Positions 42,101 through 50,408 of a stretch of 64,000 nucleotides of DNA are shown here, piece by piece; the stretch's first letter is position 1, and the number at the start of each line of letters is the position of its first letter. Under the pieces are notes generated by a model, which saw nothing but the letters and a program-made list of their open reading frames with translations, did no database searches and was not told the origin of the DNA. Origin of the DNA: Pseudomonas brassicacearum (GTDB lineage: Bacteria; Pseudomonadota; Gammaproteobacteria; Pseudomonadales; Pseudomonadaceae). The stretch spans positions 248,001 through 312,000 of the forward strand of contig NZ_MOBJ01000014.1 of the NCBI RefSeq assembly GCF_003732225.1. The letters are read 5' to 3'. The position numbers and the translations under genes were made by a program.

Positions 42101-44052
42101 AGAAGTATCAGCTGGAGTACGGCCCGAGTGGGTTGATCCGTCAGGAGACCGGTTTCGACGGCCGGCGCACCGCGTACGCCTATGACCTCACCGGCCATCT
42201 GCTGGAAAAAACCGAGTTTGGTGATGACGGTTCGCGGCTGATTACCGGTTATCAACGCGATACCGCCGGACGTCTGTTGGTCAAAACCCTGGCCGATGGC
42301 AGCAAGGTCAATTATCACTACGACGCATTGGGCCGGCTGGTCTGCGTCGACGACGGCAATGACTGGCCGCTGGAGTTCGAATACGACGCGCAAGACCGGC
42401 TGATCACCGAGCATCAAGGCTGGGGCACCTTGCGTTATCGCTACGACGCTTGCGGTCAGCTCAATCACCTGCGTCTGCCGGACAACAGCAAACTCGACTA
42501 CCACCACGCAAAAGGCGGCGCGCTGACCGCCATCGACCTCAACGGCGCGCGGCTGACCACTCACGTCTTTGACGCAGGGCGCGAACAACAGCGCCAACAA
42601 GGTCAACTGCTCAGCCAATACCACTACGACGAACAGGGCCGTCTGCACGCCCACGCCGTCTCCCACGCTGAACAACCACGCTATCGCCGCGATTACGCCT
42701 ACAGCGCCAACGGCAACCTCGACTTCATCGCCGACAGTCGTCATGGCCAGCGCAACTATCACTACGATCCGCTGAACCGCCTGGTTCGCGTCCGTCATTC
42801 ACGCGATCCACAGCCGGAAAGCTTCGGCCACGACCCGGCCGGCAACCTGCAAATGCACGATCGCCCAGGCCTGGCAACGATCAAAGGCAATCGCCTGCTG
42901 CTGCAAGGCGACCGCCACTACGACTACGACGCCTTCGGCAACCTGATCCGCGAACGTCGCGGCACTGCGCAGAAACTGGTCACCGAATACCGCTACGACT
43001 GTCAGCACCGCTTAATCGCTGTGACCCTGCCCGACGGCAGCAGCGCAACCTACCGCTACGACGCCTTCGGCCGCCGCACTGCGAAAACCGTCGCCAGCCA
43101 CACAACCGAGTTTTTCTGGCAAGGCGAGCAACTGATCGCCGAAAACAGCCGCGAGCATCACCGCAGCTACGTCTACGAGCCCGGCAGCTTTCGCCCGTTG
43201 GCCATGCTCGATGGCTACGGCCCGCGCAAAGCTTGCCCGTTCTACTACCAACTCGATCACCTCGGCACCCCGCAGGAACTCACCGATTACAGCGGCGAAA
43301 TCGTCTGGTCCGCGACCTACAAGGCCTACGGCAAGCTCGCCAGCCTCCAGCAGTTTGGCGAAGAACAGCTTGAGCAGCCGCTGCGGTTTCAGGGGCAGTA
43401 CTTCGATGCTGAATCAGGCCTGCACTACAACCGGCATCGCTACTACAATCCGGATATTGGCCGGTACCTGACGCCGGATCCGAGCAAGCTCGCCGGTGGG
43501 ATTAACGGGTATCAGTACACCCGGAACCCGACGGGGTGGGTGGATCCGTTGGGGTTGAATGACTGCCCGGGTGCAGGTAAGTGCAAGAAACCGGGGGAGG
43601 CGGAAGATCCGGCGGGGAAGGCGGGGGTTGATGAGGGTGAGGCTGAACTTCCCACATATCCGGAAGAAAAATATTTATATCGTGGGGATGATCGCCATCC
43701 CAATGAGATTTTTGAGCAAGGTTTTAAACCTAAGGGTGATAGCAATGATTTACTGCTTCATTCGCTTGACAGTAACAAGCCTCCGAGCAATTTCGTTAGT
43801 ACCTCTCCCGTTAGAGAAGTAGGAATAGATTTTGCGACGAAATTCAATATGAGAAGCGGCTTTTTGTACACGATACGAATGATTCCAGGTCGAGATTTGA
43901 AGAGTGAGCTAGGGAAGAAATATAAGTATTCAAGTGAGCGAGAACTAGCAATTCAAGGTGGTGTTAAAAGTAAGGATATTTTAGGCGTTACGCCTATTGG
44001 TGCTGATGGTCGTAGCGCGCGTTACACTATCTTGAATCCAAACAAGGAGTAG
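39190..44052 (+). CDS. Rhs/YD-repeat polymorphic toxin with ADP-ribosyltransferase-like C-terminus
   Basis: This 1620-aa protein has three parts. Residues 1 to about 430 are an N-terminal region with one or two hydrophobic stretches (about 255-330). Residues about 440-1455 are a YD-repeat shell starting with a DUF6531-like segment (CPVSMVTGEELLTL) and ending at the Rhs core boundary (YQYTRNPTGWVDPLGLN). Residues about 1457-1620 are a variable toxin tip. The tip has R1498 (LYRGDD), S1537-T-S1539 (FVSTSP) and E1583-x-E1585 (SERELAIQGG), the R-STS-ExE triad of arginine-type ADP-ribosyltransferases. The tip is much more AT-rich than the shell, as expected for a swapped module. No PAAR motif or VgrG gene is visible, so the export route is unknown. 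Confidence 0.9.
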   Translation: MLDPEKLQALNTAIGHLVIAALNPKSPDIAAVFNDFRNCLSDYESWAESFWTGAALDVEQVFKVGNEVSLSAPKNSTTPISATVASCPAGGSLTLVHMFEAARFVPIGNTPVMLEALIDGPGGDEVDGEPIHATIGPSGILEVPKCWRGQRHRITFYPNVSQDHVKALYTSYQTTIAELEDWLQSEWTNEFQPLWESFSQSGFVERYHALQQADQWGVERALLDLWDDVQQFYHLLADLQANSEKLLKYLTQAELETLLTASAEAIANGLLVLSDEPLLFIYLSAITSWLRMLPPQYEAEVLSEIRTGVLIGLLLACVTGPMGLGAGVGAKVLGKVKSQRARKWLAALSVRLSQVSSNQRFSSHAGALKPLMMSARKASLAPTPRGPLKITPGEAPTLYLKNPAAIARDKFGPKTRLSKQEHHDNAPDQAKNPNGASADTADKTATHNCPVSMVTGEELLTLTDGELCGVLPFAFTRLYRTSAVELDSGLGFGWSHSLAHRLEIDGDDVVWIDHENRRTRFPKPSAERPAIHNRLSRAAIYLGDDADELILAQAGETPRFYHFRDGHLTAVSDAYDNRLRISRDRSDRIKRLDNGAGHALLMRYDRRHLIAVDYQVYRATANSNEAWQTEQILVAYRYDERNRLIEATNAAGESERYDYDGQAVILQRQLAGGASFFWEWEREGKAARCVRHWASFAQMDSRYVWDDNGSVTVHNADGSEEVYAHDQQARLVRKVEPGGAVYLKAYDDNGQLVAEKDPLGGVTQYIYNEAGRLLAVIPPEDEPTHYEYHNGFVRVMRRGRARWKYQRNTQGDITEQIDPDGHITHYHYDDRGRLLSIRYPDNSCHVLTWNSLGQLTEEQLPDGGRRCFAYDALGRQIRRQDAHGALTQYQWDVVGRLIQTTLPSGATRAFSYNAYGKVIAERDELGQVTRYEYADDLHLVSRRINPDGTQLRYRYDNVRLLLSEIENESGEKYQLEYGPSGLIRQETGFDGRRTAYAYDLTGHLLEKTEFGDDGSRLITGYQRDTAGRLLVKTLADGSKVNYHYDALGRLVCVDDGNDWPLEFEYDAQDRLITEHQGWGTLRYRYDACGQLNHLRLPDNSKLDYHHAKGGALTAIDLNGARLTTHVFDAGREQQRQQGQLLSQYHYDEQGRLHAHAVSHAEQPRYRRDYAYSANGNLDFIADSRHGQRNYHYDPLNRLVRVRHSRDPQPESFGHDPAGNLQMHDRPGLATIKGNRLLLQGDRHYDYDAFGNLIRERRGTAQKLVTEYRYDCQHRLIAVTLPDGSSATYRYDAFGRRTAKTVASHTTEFFWQGEQLIAENSREHHRSYVYEPGSFRPLAMLDGYGPRKACPFYYQLDHLGTPQELTDYSGEIVWSATYKAYGKLASLQQFGEEQLEQPLRFQGQYFDAESGLHYNRHRYYNPDIGRYLTPDPSKLAGGINGYQYTRNPTGWVDPLGLNDCPGAGKCKKPGEAEDPAGKAGVDEGEAELPTYPEEKYLYRGDDRHPNEIFEQGFKPKGDSNDLLLHSLDSNKPPSNFVSTSPVREVGIDFATKFNMRSGFLYTIRMIPGRDLKSELGKKYKYSSERELAIQGGVKSKDILGVTPIGADGRSARYTILNPNKE

Positions 44053-44055
44053 AGA

Positions 44056-44454
44056 ATGGACTGTGTAGAGATTGTAGTTGTCAAAAACGGCAGGCGTGAG
44101 CTTGCTAAGCTTTTCTGTGACTCGAAAAAATTGACTATTAATTTTGTTATGGCGGATGGATATAGCAAAACTTATTTTGGAACAGACTTTTACGAATGTT
44201 TTGGGCATGTCAGGGAGGAACACTCTGATATGGTGTTTTTGTGTAAGGGCGCCAAAATAAACGTGCATCCATCTAGTATGTCTTCTCAGATGTCGCTCGG
44301 GGTGAAAGCATATGAGCTCACAATGGGGAAGTATGCTTCGAGAAGTGATCTGGTGAATATATTCGATTATGAAGAGGAAAATTTGACGAACGATCCAAAT
44401 GTGCAAAGAGACTTTTATATGCGCTGGGTTGAATCAGATATTTCGGAAGAGTAG
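44056..44454 (+). CDS. Putative immunity protein for the Rhs toxin
   Basis: This 132-aa acidic protein starts three bases after the Rhs stop and shares its low-G+C composition. It has no signal peptide and no family that I recognise; it is mixed alpha/beta, with VKNGRRELAKLFCDSKKLTIN and a C-terminal acidic tail. Position and composition make it the expected cognate immunity protein that neutralises the ADP-ribosyltransferase tip. This is inference from gene order. Confidence 0.7.
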   Translation: MDCVEIVVVKNGRRELAKLFCDSKKLTINFVMADGYSKTYFGTDFYECFGHVREEHSDMVFLCKGAKINVHPSSMSSQMSLGVKAYELTMGKYASRSDLVNIFDYEEENLTNDPNVQRDFYMRWVESDISEE

Positions 44455-44534
44455 CGGGTCGGAACGAAAGAAAAGTCGGGGGAGGATTTATTTGTCTAAA
44501 GTCGCTGCGCACCCGATTATGGGCGCGCCTACTC

Positions 44535-46310
44535 CTACAGCATATGAAGTTGAGGCGCCAAGTTAAGACTATCAATCACATAAATACTATGCCCCTGCAC
44601 ATTCTTCGCATGATGCTTGGCCTGTGAGGCCATTTCCGCGAGTTGGCTGGCGTCGAGTTGTCCACAGGCCTCGGGGTGTAAATGCACCACACCAATCGAC
44701 AGCGACAGCAGCGGGAATTCCTGACGGACGCCCTGGCGGTTGGGGGCGATGAAGCAGCCGGCTTCCAGGTGTTCGCTGCGGTAGAAGCGTCGGCATTGGC
44801 TGTGAAAGTCCTCGAGCAGTTGGTTCAGGCGCTTGCGCCAGTCTTCCGGGCCGAGGACCAGCAGGAAATCATCGCCACCGATATGGCCGACGAAGTCACG
44901 GCTGGGGTCGACGCGGTCGTTCAGGCATTGCGCCAGACACAGCAGGACTTCGTCACCACGACCGTAGCCGTAGATATCGTTGAAGGGTTTGAAACTGTCG
45001 ATGTCGACGTAGCAGATCACTGACTCGCGGCTCTGTTGCAACAGTCGGGTCAGGCACTGCTGGATCGGTACGTTGCCTGGCAACAGGGTCAGCGGGTTGG
45101 CGTAGCGGGCCTGCTGGATTTTCAGTTCGGTGATCAGCTTCAGCACATCGATCACCCGACCCAGGCCCAGATAGCCGCCGTTGAGGGTGATGATGAAATC
45201 TTCTTCGATGCGTTGCCGGGCGCGGCTGGTGATCAGCCGGCTGACCTGTTGCAGTGACTGGCTGAGCTCGACGGCGAGGAAGTTGTCGCTCATCAGACGG
45301 CTGATGGGCTTGCGTGCGAACAGGTCGGTGGCAAACGGCTTGAGCAACGCATCAGACAGTGAATGGCGATGGACGATGCCGCAGGGATGGCCGAGCTCAT
45401 CGAGTACCGCCAGCGAGTTCAGGTTGGCCTGACGACGGAAGGCTTCCAGCACGTCGGCGGTAGGCGTATCGCGGTCCACGGCCGGATGTTCGTTGAGCAG
45501 GGCGCTGAGGTCACTGCCTTCATCGTTGAGCACCACTGCGCTGCTGTCGTGCTTGGGCATCATCGTCCGGGCGTCCCGTGGCGGATGCTCTTGCGGACGG
45601 CACAACAGATAACCCTGCACCAGGTCGACCCCCATCTCGGTCAACACCGCGAGTTCTTCCGGCAGTTCGATACCTTCGGCGATGACTAGCGCACGCGAGG
45701 CTTTGGCGATCTGCAGGATCGAGCCGACGAATTCGCGTTTGAGCGCGTCCTGATGAATGCCGTCGATGAAATGCCGGTCGATCTTCACGTAGTCCGGACG
45801 CAACTCCGACCAGAGTCGCAGGCTCGAATAACCGGCACCCAGGTCATCCAATGCAATCGAAAAGCCCATGGCTCGATAGTGATGCAGAGCGTTTTGCAGT
45901 AACTGAAAATCGTCGGTCGGGGTTTGCTCGGTAAGCTCGATCACCACCTGACTCGGCGGGATGCCGAAGTCCTGAAGCATTTGCAGGGTTCTACCGGGTT
46001 GGTGGCCGGCTTCGAGCAGTGATTCGGGGGAGACGTTGAGAAAGAGTTTTCCCGGTAACTGTTGTTCATTGAAACGACGGCAGGCGCTGTGCCGGCAAGC
46101 CATTTCCAGTTCGCTGAGACGGCCTGCCTGGCGGGCCACGGCGAACAACGCGATGGGGGAGTGCAGAGGGCTGTTGGAGGGACCGCGACTGAGGGCTTCG
46201 TAACCGAGGATGCGTCGTTCGGACAGTGAAACGATCGGCTGGAACAGACTGTGCAAACCACTTTGAGCCAGGATTGAACTCAAGGCACTCAGCTGTTCGG
46301 TCGTGGTCAT
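44535..46310 (-). CDS. EAL-CBS-GGDEF c-di-GMP signalling protein
   Basis: This 591-aa cytoplasmic protein has an EAL domain at about 15-245 (EALSRGP, NVSPESLL, ELTEQTP, DDLGAGYSSL, KIDRHFIDGI). A pair of CBS-like repeats lies at about 265-395, and a GGDEF domain at about 420-585 has GGDDF in place of GGDEF. EAL residues for catalysis (E, N, E, DD, K) look intact, so phosphodiesterase activity is expected. The GGDDF site may be a weak cyclase or a sensor. CBS domains usually bind adenine nucleotides. There is no signal peptide or membrane segment. Confidence 0.92.
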   Translation of the reverse strand: MTTTEQLSALSSILAQSGLHSLFQPIVSLSERRILGYEALSRGPSNSPLHSPIALFAVARQAGRLSELEMACRHSACRRFNEQQLPGKLFLNVSPESLLEAGHQPGRTLQMLQDFGIPPSQVVIELTEQTPTDDFQLLQNALHHYRAMGFSIALDDLGAGYSSLRLWSELRPDYVKIDRHFIDGIHQDALKREFVGSILQIAKASRALVIAEGIELPEELAVLTEMGVDLVQGYLLCRPQEHPPRDARTMMPKHDSSAVVLNDEGSDLSALLNEHPAVDRDTPTADVLEAFRRQANLNSLAVLDELGHPCGIVHRHSLSDALLKPFATDLFARKPISRLMSDNFLAVELSQSLQQVSRLITSRARQRIEEDFIITLNGGYLGLGRVIDVLKLITELKIQQARYANPLTLLPGNVPIQQCLTRLLQQSRESVICYVDIDSFKPFNDIYGYGRGDEVLLCLAQCLNDRVDPSRDFVGHIGGDDFLLVLGPEDWRKRLNQLLEDFHSQCRRFYRSEHLEAGCFIAPNRQGVRQEFPLLSLSIGVVHLHPEACGQLDASQLAEMASQAKHHAKNVQGHSIYVIDSLNLAPQLHML

Positions 46311-46325
46311 GGCGATCTCTGGCGA

Positions 46326-46375
46326 TAAAAAAAGGACTGGGCGCGCTCTTTGTTAGAGAGCACGCCCAGTCCTTT
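46326..46375 (-). terminator. Terminator of prc
   Basis: A 16-bp stem with one G-T pair (GGACTGGGCG...CGCCCAGTCC) is followed on the minus strand by seven T (46333-46326). Confidence 0.85.
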
Positions 46376-46437
46376 ATTTCACGACAGAATGATGACTGTT
46401 TGATGACGCTCCGGGGAGCGTCAGCATTAAATTGCCA

Positions 46438-48525
46438 TCATTTTTTGTTGCTGGCGACCGCGGTGTTCAGCTTCAAGTAATCCAGCAGAATCCGCCCGGT
46501 TTCGCTCAGGTAGGCATCGTCTTCCGGTTTGGTCTTTTCTGGCTCGGCCGCGATGGCGTCTTCGTCTTCTTTCTTCAGCTCTTTGAGCGGGTCTTCGCCC
46601 TTGGCCTTGCGGCGGATGTTTTCCATCGCCAGTTGCTTGGCGTCGATGTCGGCGTGTTGTGCGCGACGTTCGGCTTCGTTGAGGCTGACGGTTTTTTCCG
46701 CCATCAGCTTCTGGGCCAGTGCCAGTTTGTCGCGAATGAACACAAATTCCGCGTCTTTGGCCGAGCGGGCGTCATGCTCGGACTTGAGCTGTGCCAGGTA
46801 CGGTTTGAACGGGTCGACTGCCGGCTTGATGGCCGCGCGAATGGTGTCCCACGGCATGGATTCCGGCAGGGCGCTCTCGCCGATTTCCTTGGTGTCGATG
46901 ATCGACGGGAAATCGACATCCGGCAGCACGCCCTGATGCTGGGTGCTCTGCCCGGAAACCCGGTAGAACTTGGCCAGCGTCAGTTTCAGCTCGCCATGGT
47001 TCAGCGGCTGGATGGTCTGCACGGTGCCTTTACCGAAGGTCTGGCCACCGATGATCAATGCGCGGTGGTAGTCCTGCATGGCGCCGGCAAAAATCTCCGA
47101 AGCCGAAGCAGACAGGCGGTTGACCAGCAATGCCATCGGGCCTTTGTAGAAGGCGCCCGGGCTTTCATCTTCCAGTACATCGACCCGGCCGTCGGCATTA
47201 CGTACCAGCACGGTCGGACCTTTGTCGATGAACAGACTGGTCAGCTCGGTGGCTTCCTGCAAGGAGCCGCCGCCGTTGTTGCGCAAGTCGATGACCACGC
47301 CGTCGACCTTGTCTTTTTGCAGTTCGGTCAGCAGTTTCTTGACGTCGCGGGTGGTGCTCTTGTAATCCGGATCACCGGCGCGGAAGGCCTTGAAGTCAAG
47401 GTAGAAGGCCGGGATCTCAATCACCCCGAGCTTGTAGTCCTTACCGTCCTGTTTCAGGTTGAGGATCGACTTCTTCACCGCCTGATCTTCAAGCTTCACC
47501 GCTTCGCGGGTGATCTGCACGATCTTGGTAGTCTGGTCGTTTGGCGCATTGCTGGCCGGGATCACTTCCAGGCGCACCACCGTGCCTTTCGGTCCACGGA
47601 TCAGCTTGACCACTTCGTCCAGGCGCCAACCGACGACGTCGACCATTTCTTTGTTGCCTTGGGCAACGCCGATGATCTTGTCAGCCGGTGCAACCTGCTT
47701 GGTCTTGTCCGCCGGGCCTGCAGGCACCAGACGCACGACTTTTACCTGGTCGTTATCGCTCTGCAACACGGCGCCGATGCCTTCCAGCGACAGGCTCATG
47801 TTGATGTCGAAGTTTTCCGCGCTATCCGGCGACAGATAGTTGGTGTGCGGGTCGTAGGACATGGCGAAGTTGTTGATGTACGCCTGGAAAATGTCTTCCG
47901 GACGGGTCTGGTCCAGACGCGACAACTGATTCTTGTAGCGCTTGGTCAGCAGCTCTTGAATGGCCTTGGGTTCTTTGCCGGCGATCTTCAGGCGCAGCAC
48001 TTCGTCCTTGACGCGTTTGCGCCACAGGTCATCCAGCTCGGCACTGGTCTTGAGCCACGGGGCGTCCTTGCGATCGATCAGCAAGGTTTCCTTGGTGGTG
48101 AAGTCCATCTTGTCGACGCCTTTGTTCAGCTCGGCCAAGGCAAAGTCCAGACGCGCTTTGACGCGGTCCAGATAGCGCTTGTAGATGGTGAACCCGGCGT
48201 TCAGGTCGCCGCTTTTGAGGAAGTCGTCAAACTGGGTTTTCCATTTGTCGAATTCGGCAATGTCGCTGGCCAGAAAATAACTGCGCGCCGGGTCCAGCAG
48301 CTTCAGGTAGCTGTCATAGATGATCGCGGAGCGCGCGTCATCGAGCGGCGGCTTGCTGTAATGGTGGCGCTTGAGCAGCTCGACGACGTTCAGGCTGGCA
48401 ATCACCTCGTCACGATCGGGCTGAAGGTTGTCCCAGCTATTGGCTGCGAACGTAGTGGGCGACAGCGACAAGCTGCCCAGGCCAATGAAAAGAGCGAGTG
48501 CGGTGCTGGGGAACAAATGCTTCAT
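46438..48525 (-). CDS. prc: Tail-specific carboxy-terminal processing protease Prc
   Basis: This 695-aa periplasmic protease has a signal peptide (MKHLFPSTALALFIGL...TFAAN), an N-terminal helical region, a PDZ domain (LEGIGAVLQSDNDQVKVVRLVPAGPA, about 240-320) and an S41 catalytic domain. That domain has DLRNNGGGSLQEA and the serine in NRLSASASEIFAGAM, with the lysine in GGQTFGKGTVQ. Prc degrades proteins from the C-terminus and, in P. aeruginosa (AlgO), affects anti-sigma MucA. The start at MKH is chosen for the signal peptide; upstream in-frame ATG codons at 48558 and 48591 are less likely. Confidence 0.95.
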   Translation of the reverse strand: MKHLFPSTALALFIGLGSLSLSPTTFAANSWDNLQPDRDEVIASLNVVELLKRHHYSKPPLDDARSAIIYDSYLKLLDPARSYFLASDIAEFDKWKTQFDDFLKSGDLNAGFTIYKRYLDRVKARLDFALAELNKGVDKMDFTTKETLLIDRKDAPWLKTSAELDDLWRKRVKDEVLRLKIAGKEPKAIQELLTKRYKNQLSRLDQTRPEDIFQAYINNFAMSYDPHTNYLSPDSAENFDINMSLSLEGIGAVLQSDNDQVKVVRLVPAGPADKTKQVAPADKIIGVAQGNKEMVDVVGWRLDEVVKLIRGPKGTVVRLEVIPASNAPNDQTTKIVQITREAVKLEDQAVKKSILNLKQDGKDYKLGVIEIPAFYLDFKAFRAGDPDYKSTTRDVKKLLTELQKDKVDGVVIDLRNNGGGSLQEATELTSLFIDKGPTVLVRNADGRVDVLEDESPGAFYKGPMALLVNRLSASASEIFAGAMQDYHRALIIGGQTFGKGTVQTIQPLNHGELKLTLAKFYRVSGQSTQHQGVLPDVDFPSIIDTKEIGESALPESMPWDTIRAAIKPAVDPFKPYLAQLKSEHDARSAKDAEFVFIRDKLALAQKLMAEKTVSLNEAERRAQHADIDAKQLAMENIRRKAKGEDPLKELKKEDEDAIAAEPEKTKPEDDAYLSETGRILLDYLKLNTAVASNKK

Positions 48526-48609
48526 GCTGATTCGACGCGGGGGCAATTGATAACGCATATTAGGCCGTCTTTGAAGTCGCCGGTTCCACAAGGGCCGGTC
48601 GCATAATGC

Positions 48610-48637
48610 AAAAAGCCCGGCTCTACAGCTTCGGGCT
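48610..48637 (-). terminator. Terminator-like hairpin between prc and the oxidoreductase
   Basis: AGCCCG...CGGGCT stem with T residues on the minus strand. It would stop leftward transcription entering prc; weak evidence. Confidence 0.35.
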
Positions 48638-48663
48638 CAGTCCAGACTCACTATGGAGGCACT

Positions 48664-49626
48664 GTGAAAGCATTGCAAGGCGTTGAAGGTCAAGTGGAGT
48701 GGGTTGAAGAGCAGCGTCCGACGTGTGACGTAGGACAAGTTCGCATTCGAGTGGCGGCAGCGGGCCTCAATCGAGCCGATTTGTTGCAAAAGGCAGGGCT
48801 CTATCCGCCGCCACCGGGAGCCAGTCAGGTGCTGGGTCTGGAGTGTTCAGGTGTGATCAGCGAGGTCGGCGCGGGGTCGTCCTGGCAGATTGGCGACCGC
48901 GTTTGCGCGTTGCTGGCCGGCGGCGGGATGGCTGAGGAGGTGGTGGTCGACGGTCGGCATGTGTTGCCGGTTCCAGAGGGTTTGTCGCTGGTCGAAGCGG
49001 CAGCATTGCCCGAGGTTTACAGCACCGCCTGGCTGAATTTGTTTCAACTGGCTGCGCTCAAACCGGGTGAGAAAGTTCTCCTGCACGCCGGGGCAAGTGG
49101 AGTGGGTTCAGCCGCCATTCAGCTGTGTAAAGCGTTCGGCAACCCGTGCTGGGTCAGCGTCGGTTCGGCGGACCGGCTGGCGTATTGCGAGGCGCTGGGC
49201 GCGCAAGGCGGGGTGGTGCGCACTGATGGGCTGGACGGTTTGAGTGACCTGGGACCGTTCGATGTGATCCTCGATCCGGTCGGCGCCAACTATGCCGCGT
49301 TGAACCTGAAGTTGCTGGCGCGTGATGGTCGTTGGGTGTTGATCGGCCTGATGGGCGGTCGTGAGGCGCAGTTGGATCTGGCGCAAATGCTGGCCAAGCG
49401 GATTCAGCTGCTGGGTTCGACCCTGCGCAGTCGCGACGAGCAGTTCAAGGCCGATCTGTTCAGTGATCTGAGCCAACACGTCTGGCCGTTGTTCGCAGAG
49501 GGACGCCTGAGCCCGCAGTTGGCCAGGACCTTCCCGATCAAGGACGCCGAAGCGGCGTTTGCCGAGCTTGCGACCAATCAGGTGTCGGGCAAGCTGGTGC
49601 TGGTGATCGACGAAAGCCTGGTTTGA
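48664..49626 (+). CDS. NAD(P)H-quinone oxidoreductase, zinc-free MDR family (PIG3-like)
   Basis: This 320-aa medium-chain reductase has the N-terminal GroES-like fold (VAAAGLNRADLLQKAGLYPPPPGASQVLGLECSG) and an NADPH-binding Rossmann motif (LLHAGASGVGSAAIQLCKAFG, about residues 141-160). The RADLLQKAG pattern is that of PIG3/quinone oxidoreductases. It starts at GTG 48664 with GGAGG five bases upstream. It reduces quinones or enones; the physiological substrate is unknown. Confidence 0.92.
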   Translation: MKALQGVEGQVEWVEEQRPTCDVGQVRIRVAAAGLNRADLLQKAGLYPPPPGASQVLGLECSGVISEVGAGSSWQIGDRVCALLAGGGMAEEVVVDGRHVLPVPEGLSLVEAAALPEVYSTAWLNLFQLAALKPGEKVLLHAGASGVGSAAIQLCKAFGNPCWVSVGSADRLAYCEALGAQGGVVRTDGLDGLSDLGPFDVILDPVGANYAALNLKLLARDGRWVLIGLMGGREAQLDLAQMLAKRIQLLGSTLRSRDEQFKADLFSDLSQHVWPLFAEGRLSPQLARTFPIKDAEAAFAELATNQVSGKLVLVIDESLV

Positions 49627-49634
49627 CCCCTGAA

Positions 49635-49708
49635 GAGATCGCAGGCTTCGCCAGCTCCTACAGAAGAAATGTGGTCCGCGTAGGAGCTGCCGCAGGCTGC
49701 GATCTTTT
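49635..49708. repeat. REP-type inverted repeat (GTAGGAGCTGCCG family)
   Basis: Inverted arms AGATCGCAGGCTTCGCCAGC and GTAGGAGCTGCCGCAGGCTG lie between convergent genes. Confidence 0.88.
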
Positions 49709-49711
49709 GCT

Positions 49712-50365
49712 TTACTTCCAGGTGTGAATCGGCCAGCCGGCCTTTTCGGCGTGTTCACGCAGTACCGGATCCGGGTTGACCACATGCGGATGGTCGACTT
49801 TGATCAGCAATGGCAAATCGTTACGTGAGTCCGAATAGAAACTCGCGCCTTCAAGGTTTTCCTCTTCGGCGTCGAGCCACTCCAGCAAGCGCGTGATCTT
49901 GCCTTCGCGGTAGGTCAGGGTACCGACCGTATTGCCGCTATAAACCCCATGCTTCACTTCCAGCTCGATGCCAAGAATCTCATCGATGCCCAGGCGTTCG
50001 GCGATGGGTTTGACCAGGTGCGTGCCGGAGGCGGAGATCACCAGAATCCGGTCGCCAGCCTTGCGATGCTCGGCGATGGCTTTGCAGGCATCGCTGAAGA
50101 TGATCGGTTCGATCACGTCCTCGACCCACGGTGCCACAAGGTGCTCGACTTCTTCCGGGGTGCGTCCGGCCATCGGCTCCAGGCTGAAGGCCATGTAGTC
50201 CTCCATGGCCAGGTGGCCCCTGCCGTAGGAATCCATCAATTCCTTGTCGCGACGCAGGAAGGATTCGCCATCGACCCAACCGAGGCGGACCATCTGCTCG
50301 CTCCACAGCGAGGCGCAGTCGCCGTGGATCAGGGTTTCATCCAGATCAAAAATTGCCAAGGCCAT
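49712..50365 (-). CDS. HAD-IB family phosphatase (SerB-like)
   Basis: This 217-aa HAD hydrolase has the motifs DLDETLIHGD (motif I), VISASGTH (motif II), YREGK (motif III lysine) and YSDSRNDLPLL (motif IV). It is of the phosphoserine-phosphatase-like IB type. The ATG at 50363-50365 is used because MALAIFD is the usual start. It lies 43 bases after the end of the ABC transporter ATPase gene, as last gene of that cluster, so it may dephosphorylate the imported compound or its breakdown product. Confidence 0.88.
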   Translation of the reverse strand: MALAIFDLDETLIHGDCASLWSEQMVRLGWVDGESFLRRDKELMDSYGRGHLAMEDYMAFSLEPMAGRTPEEVEHLVAPWVEDVIEPIIFSDACKAIAEHRKAGDRILVISASGTHLVKPIAERLGIDEILGIELEVKHGVYSGNTVGTLTYREGKITRLLEWLDAEEENLEGASFYSDSRNDLPLLIKVDHPHVVNPDPVLREHAEKAGWPIHTWK

Positions 50366-50408
50366 CAGCGCAGCTCTCTCTTTAACATCAGTGTGCACAG
50401 CGAAAACA

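Noticed and set aside
40243..42798. 851-codon minus-strand frame inside the Rhs gene
   Set aside because: Antisense shadow of the YD-repeat region; the V/A-rich pattern mirrors the repeat periodicity.
41400..43500. Repeats as a possible CRISPR-like array
   Set aside because: The periodicity comes from protein YD repeats in the Rhs shell, not from identical DNA repeats with spacers.
46432..48606. 724-codon plus-strand frame opposite prc
   Set aside because: Exact antisense of a clearly recognisable protease gene.
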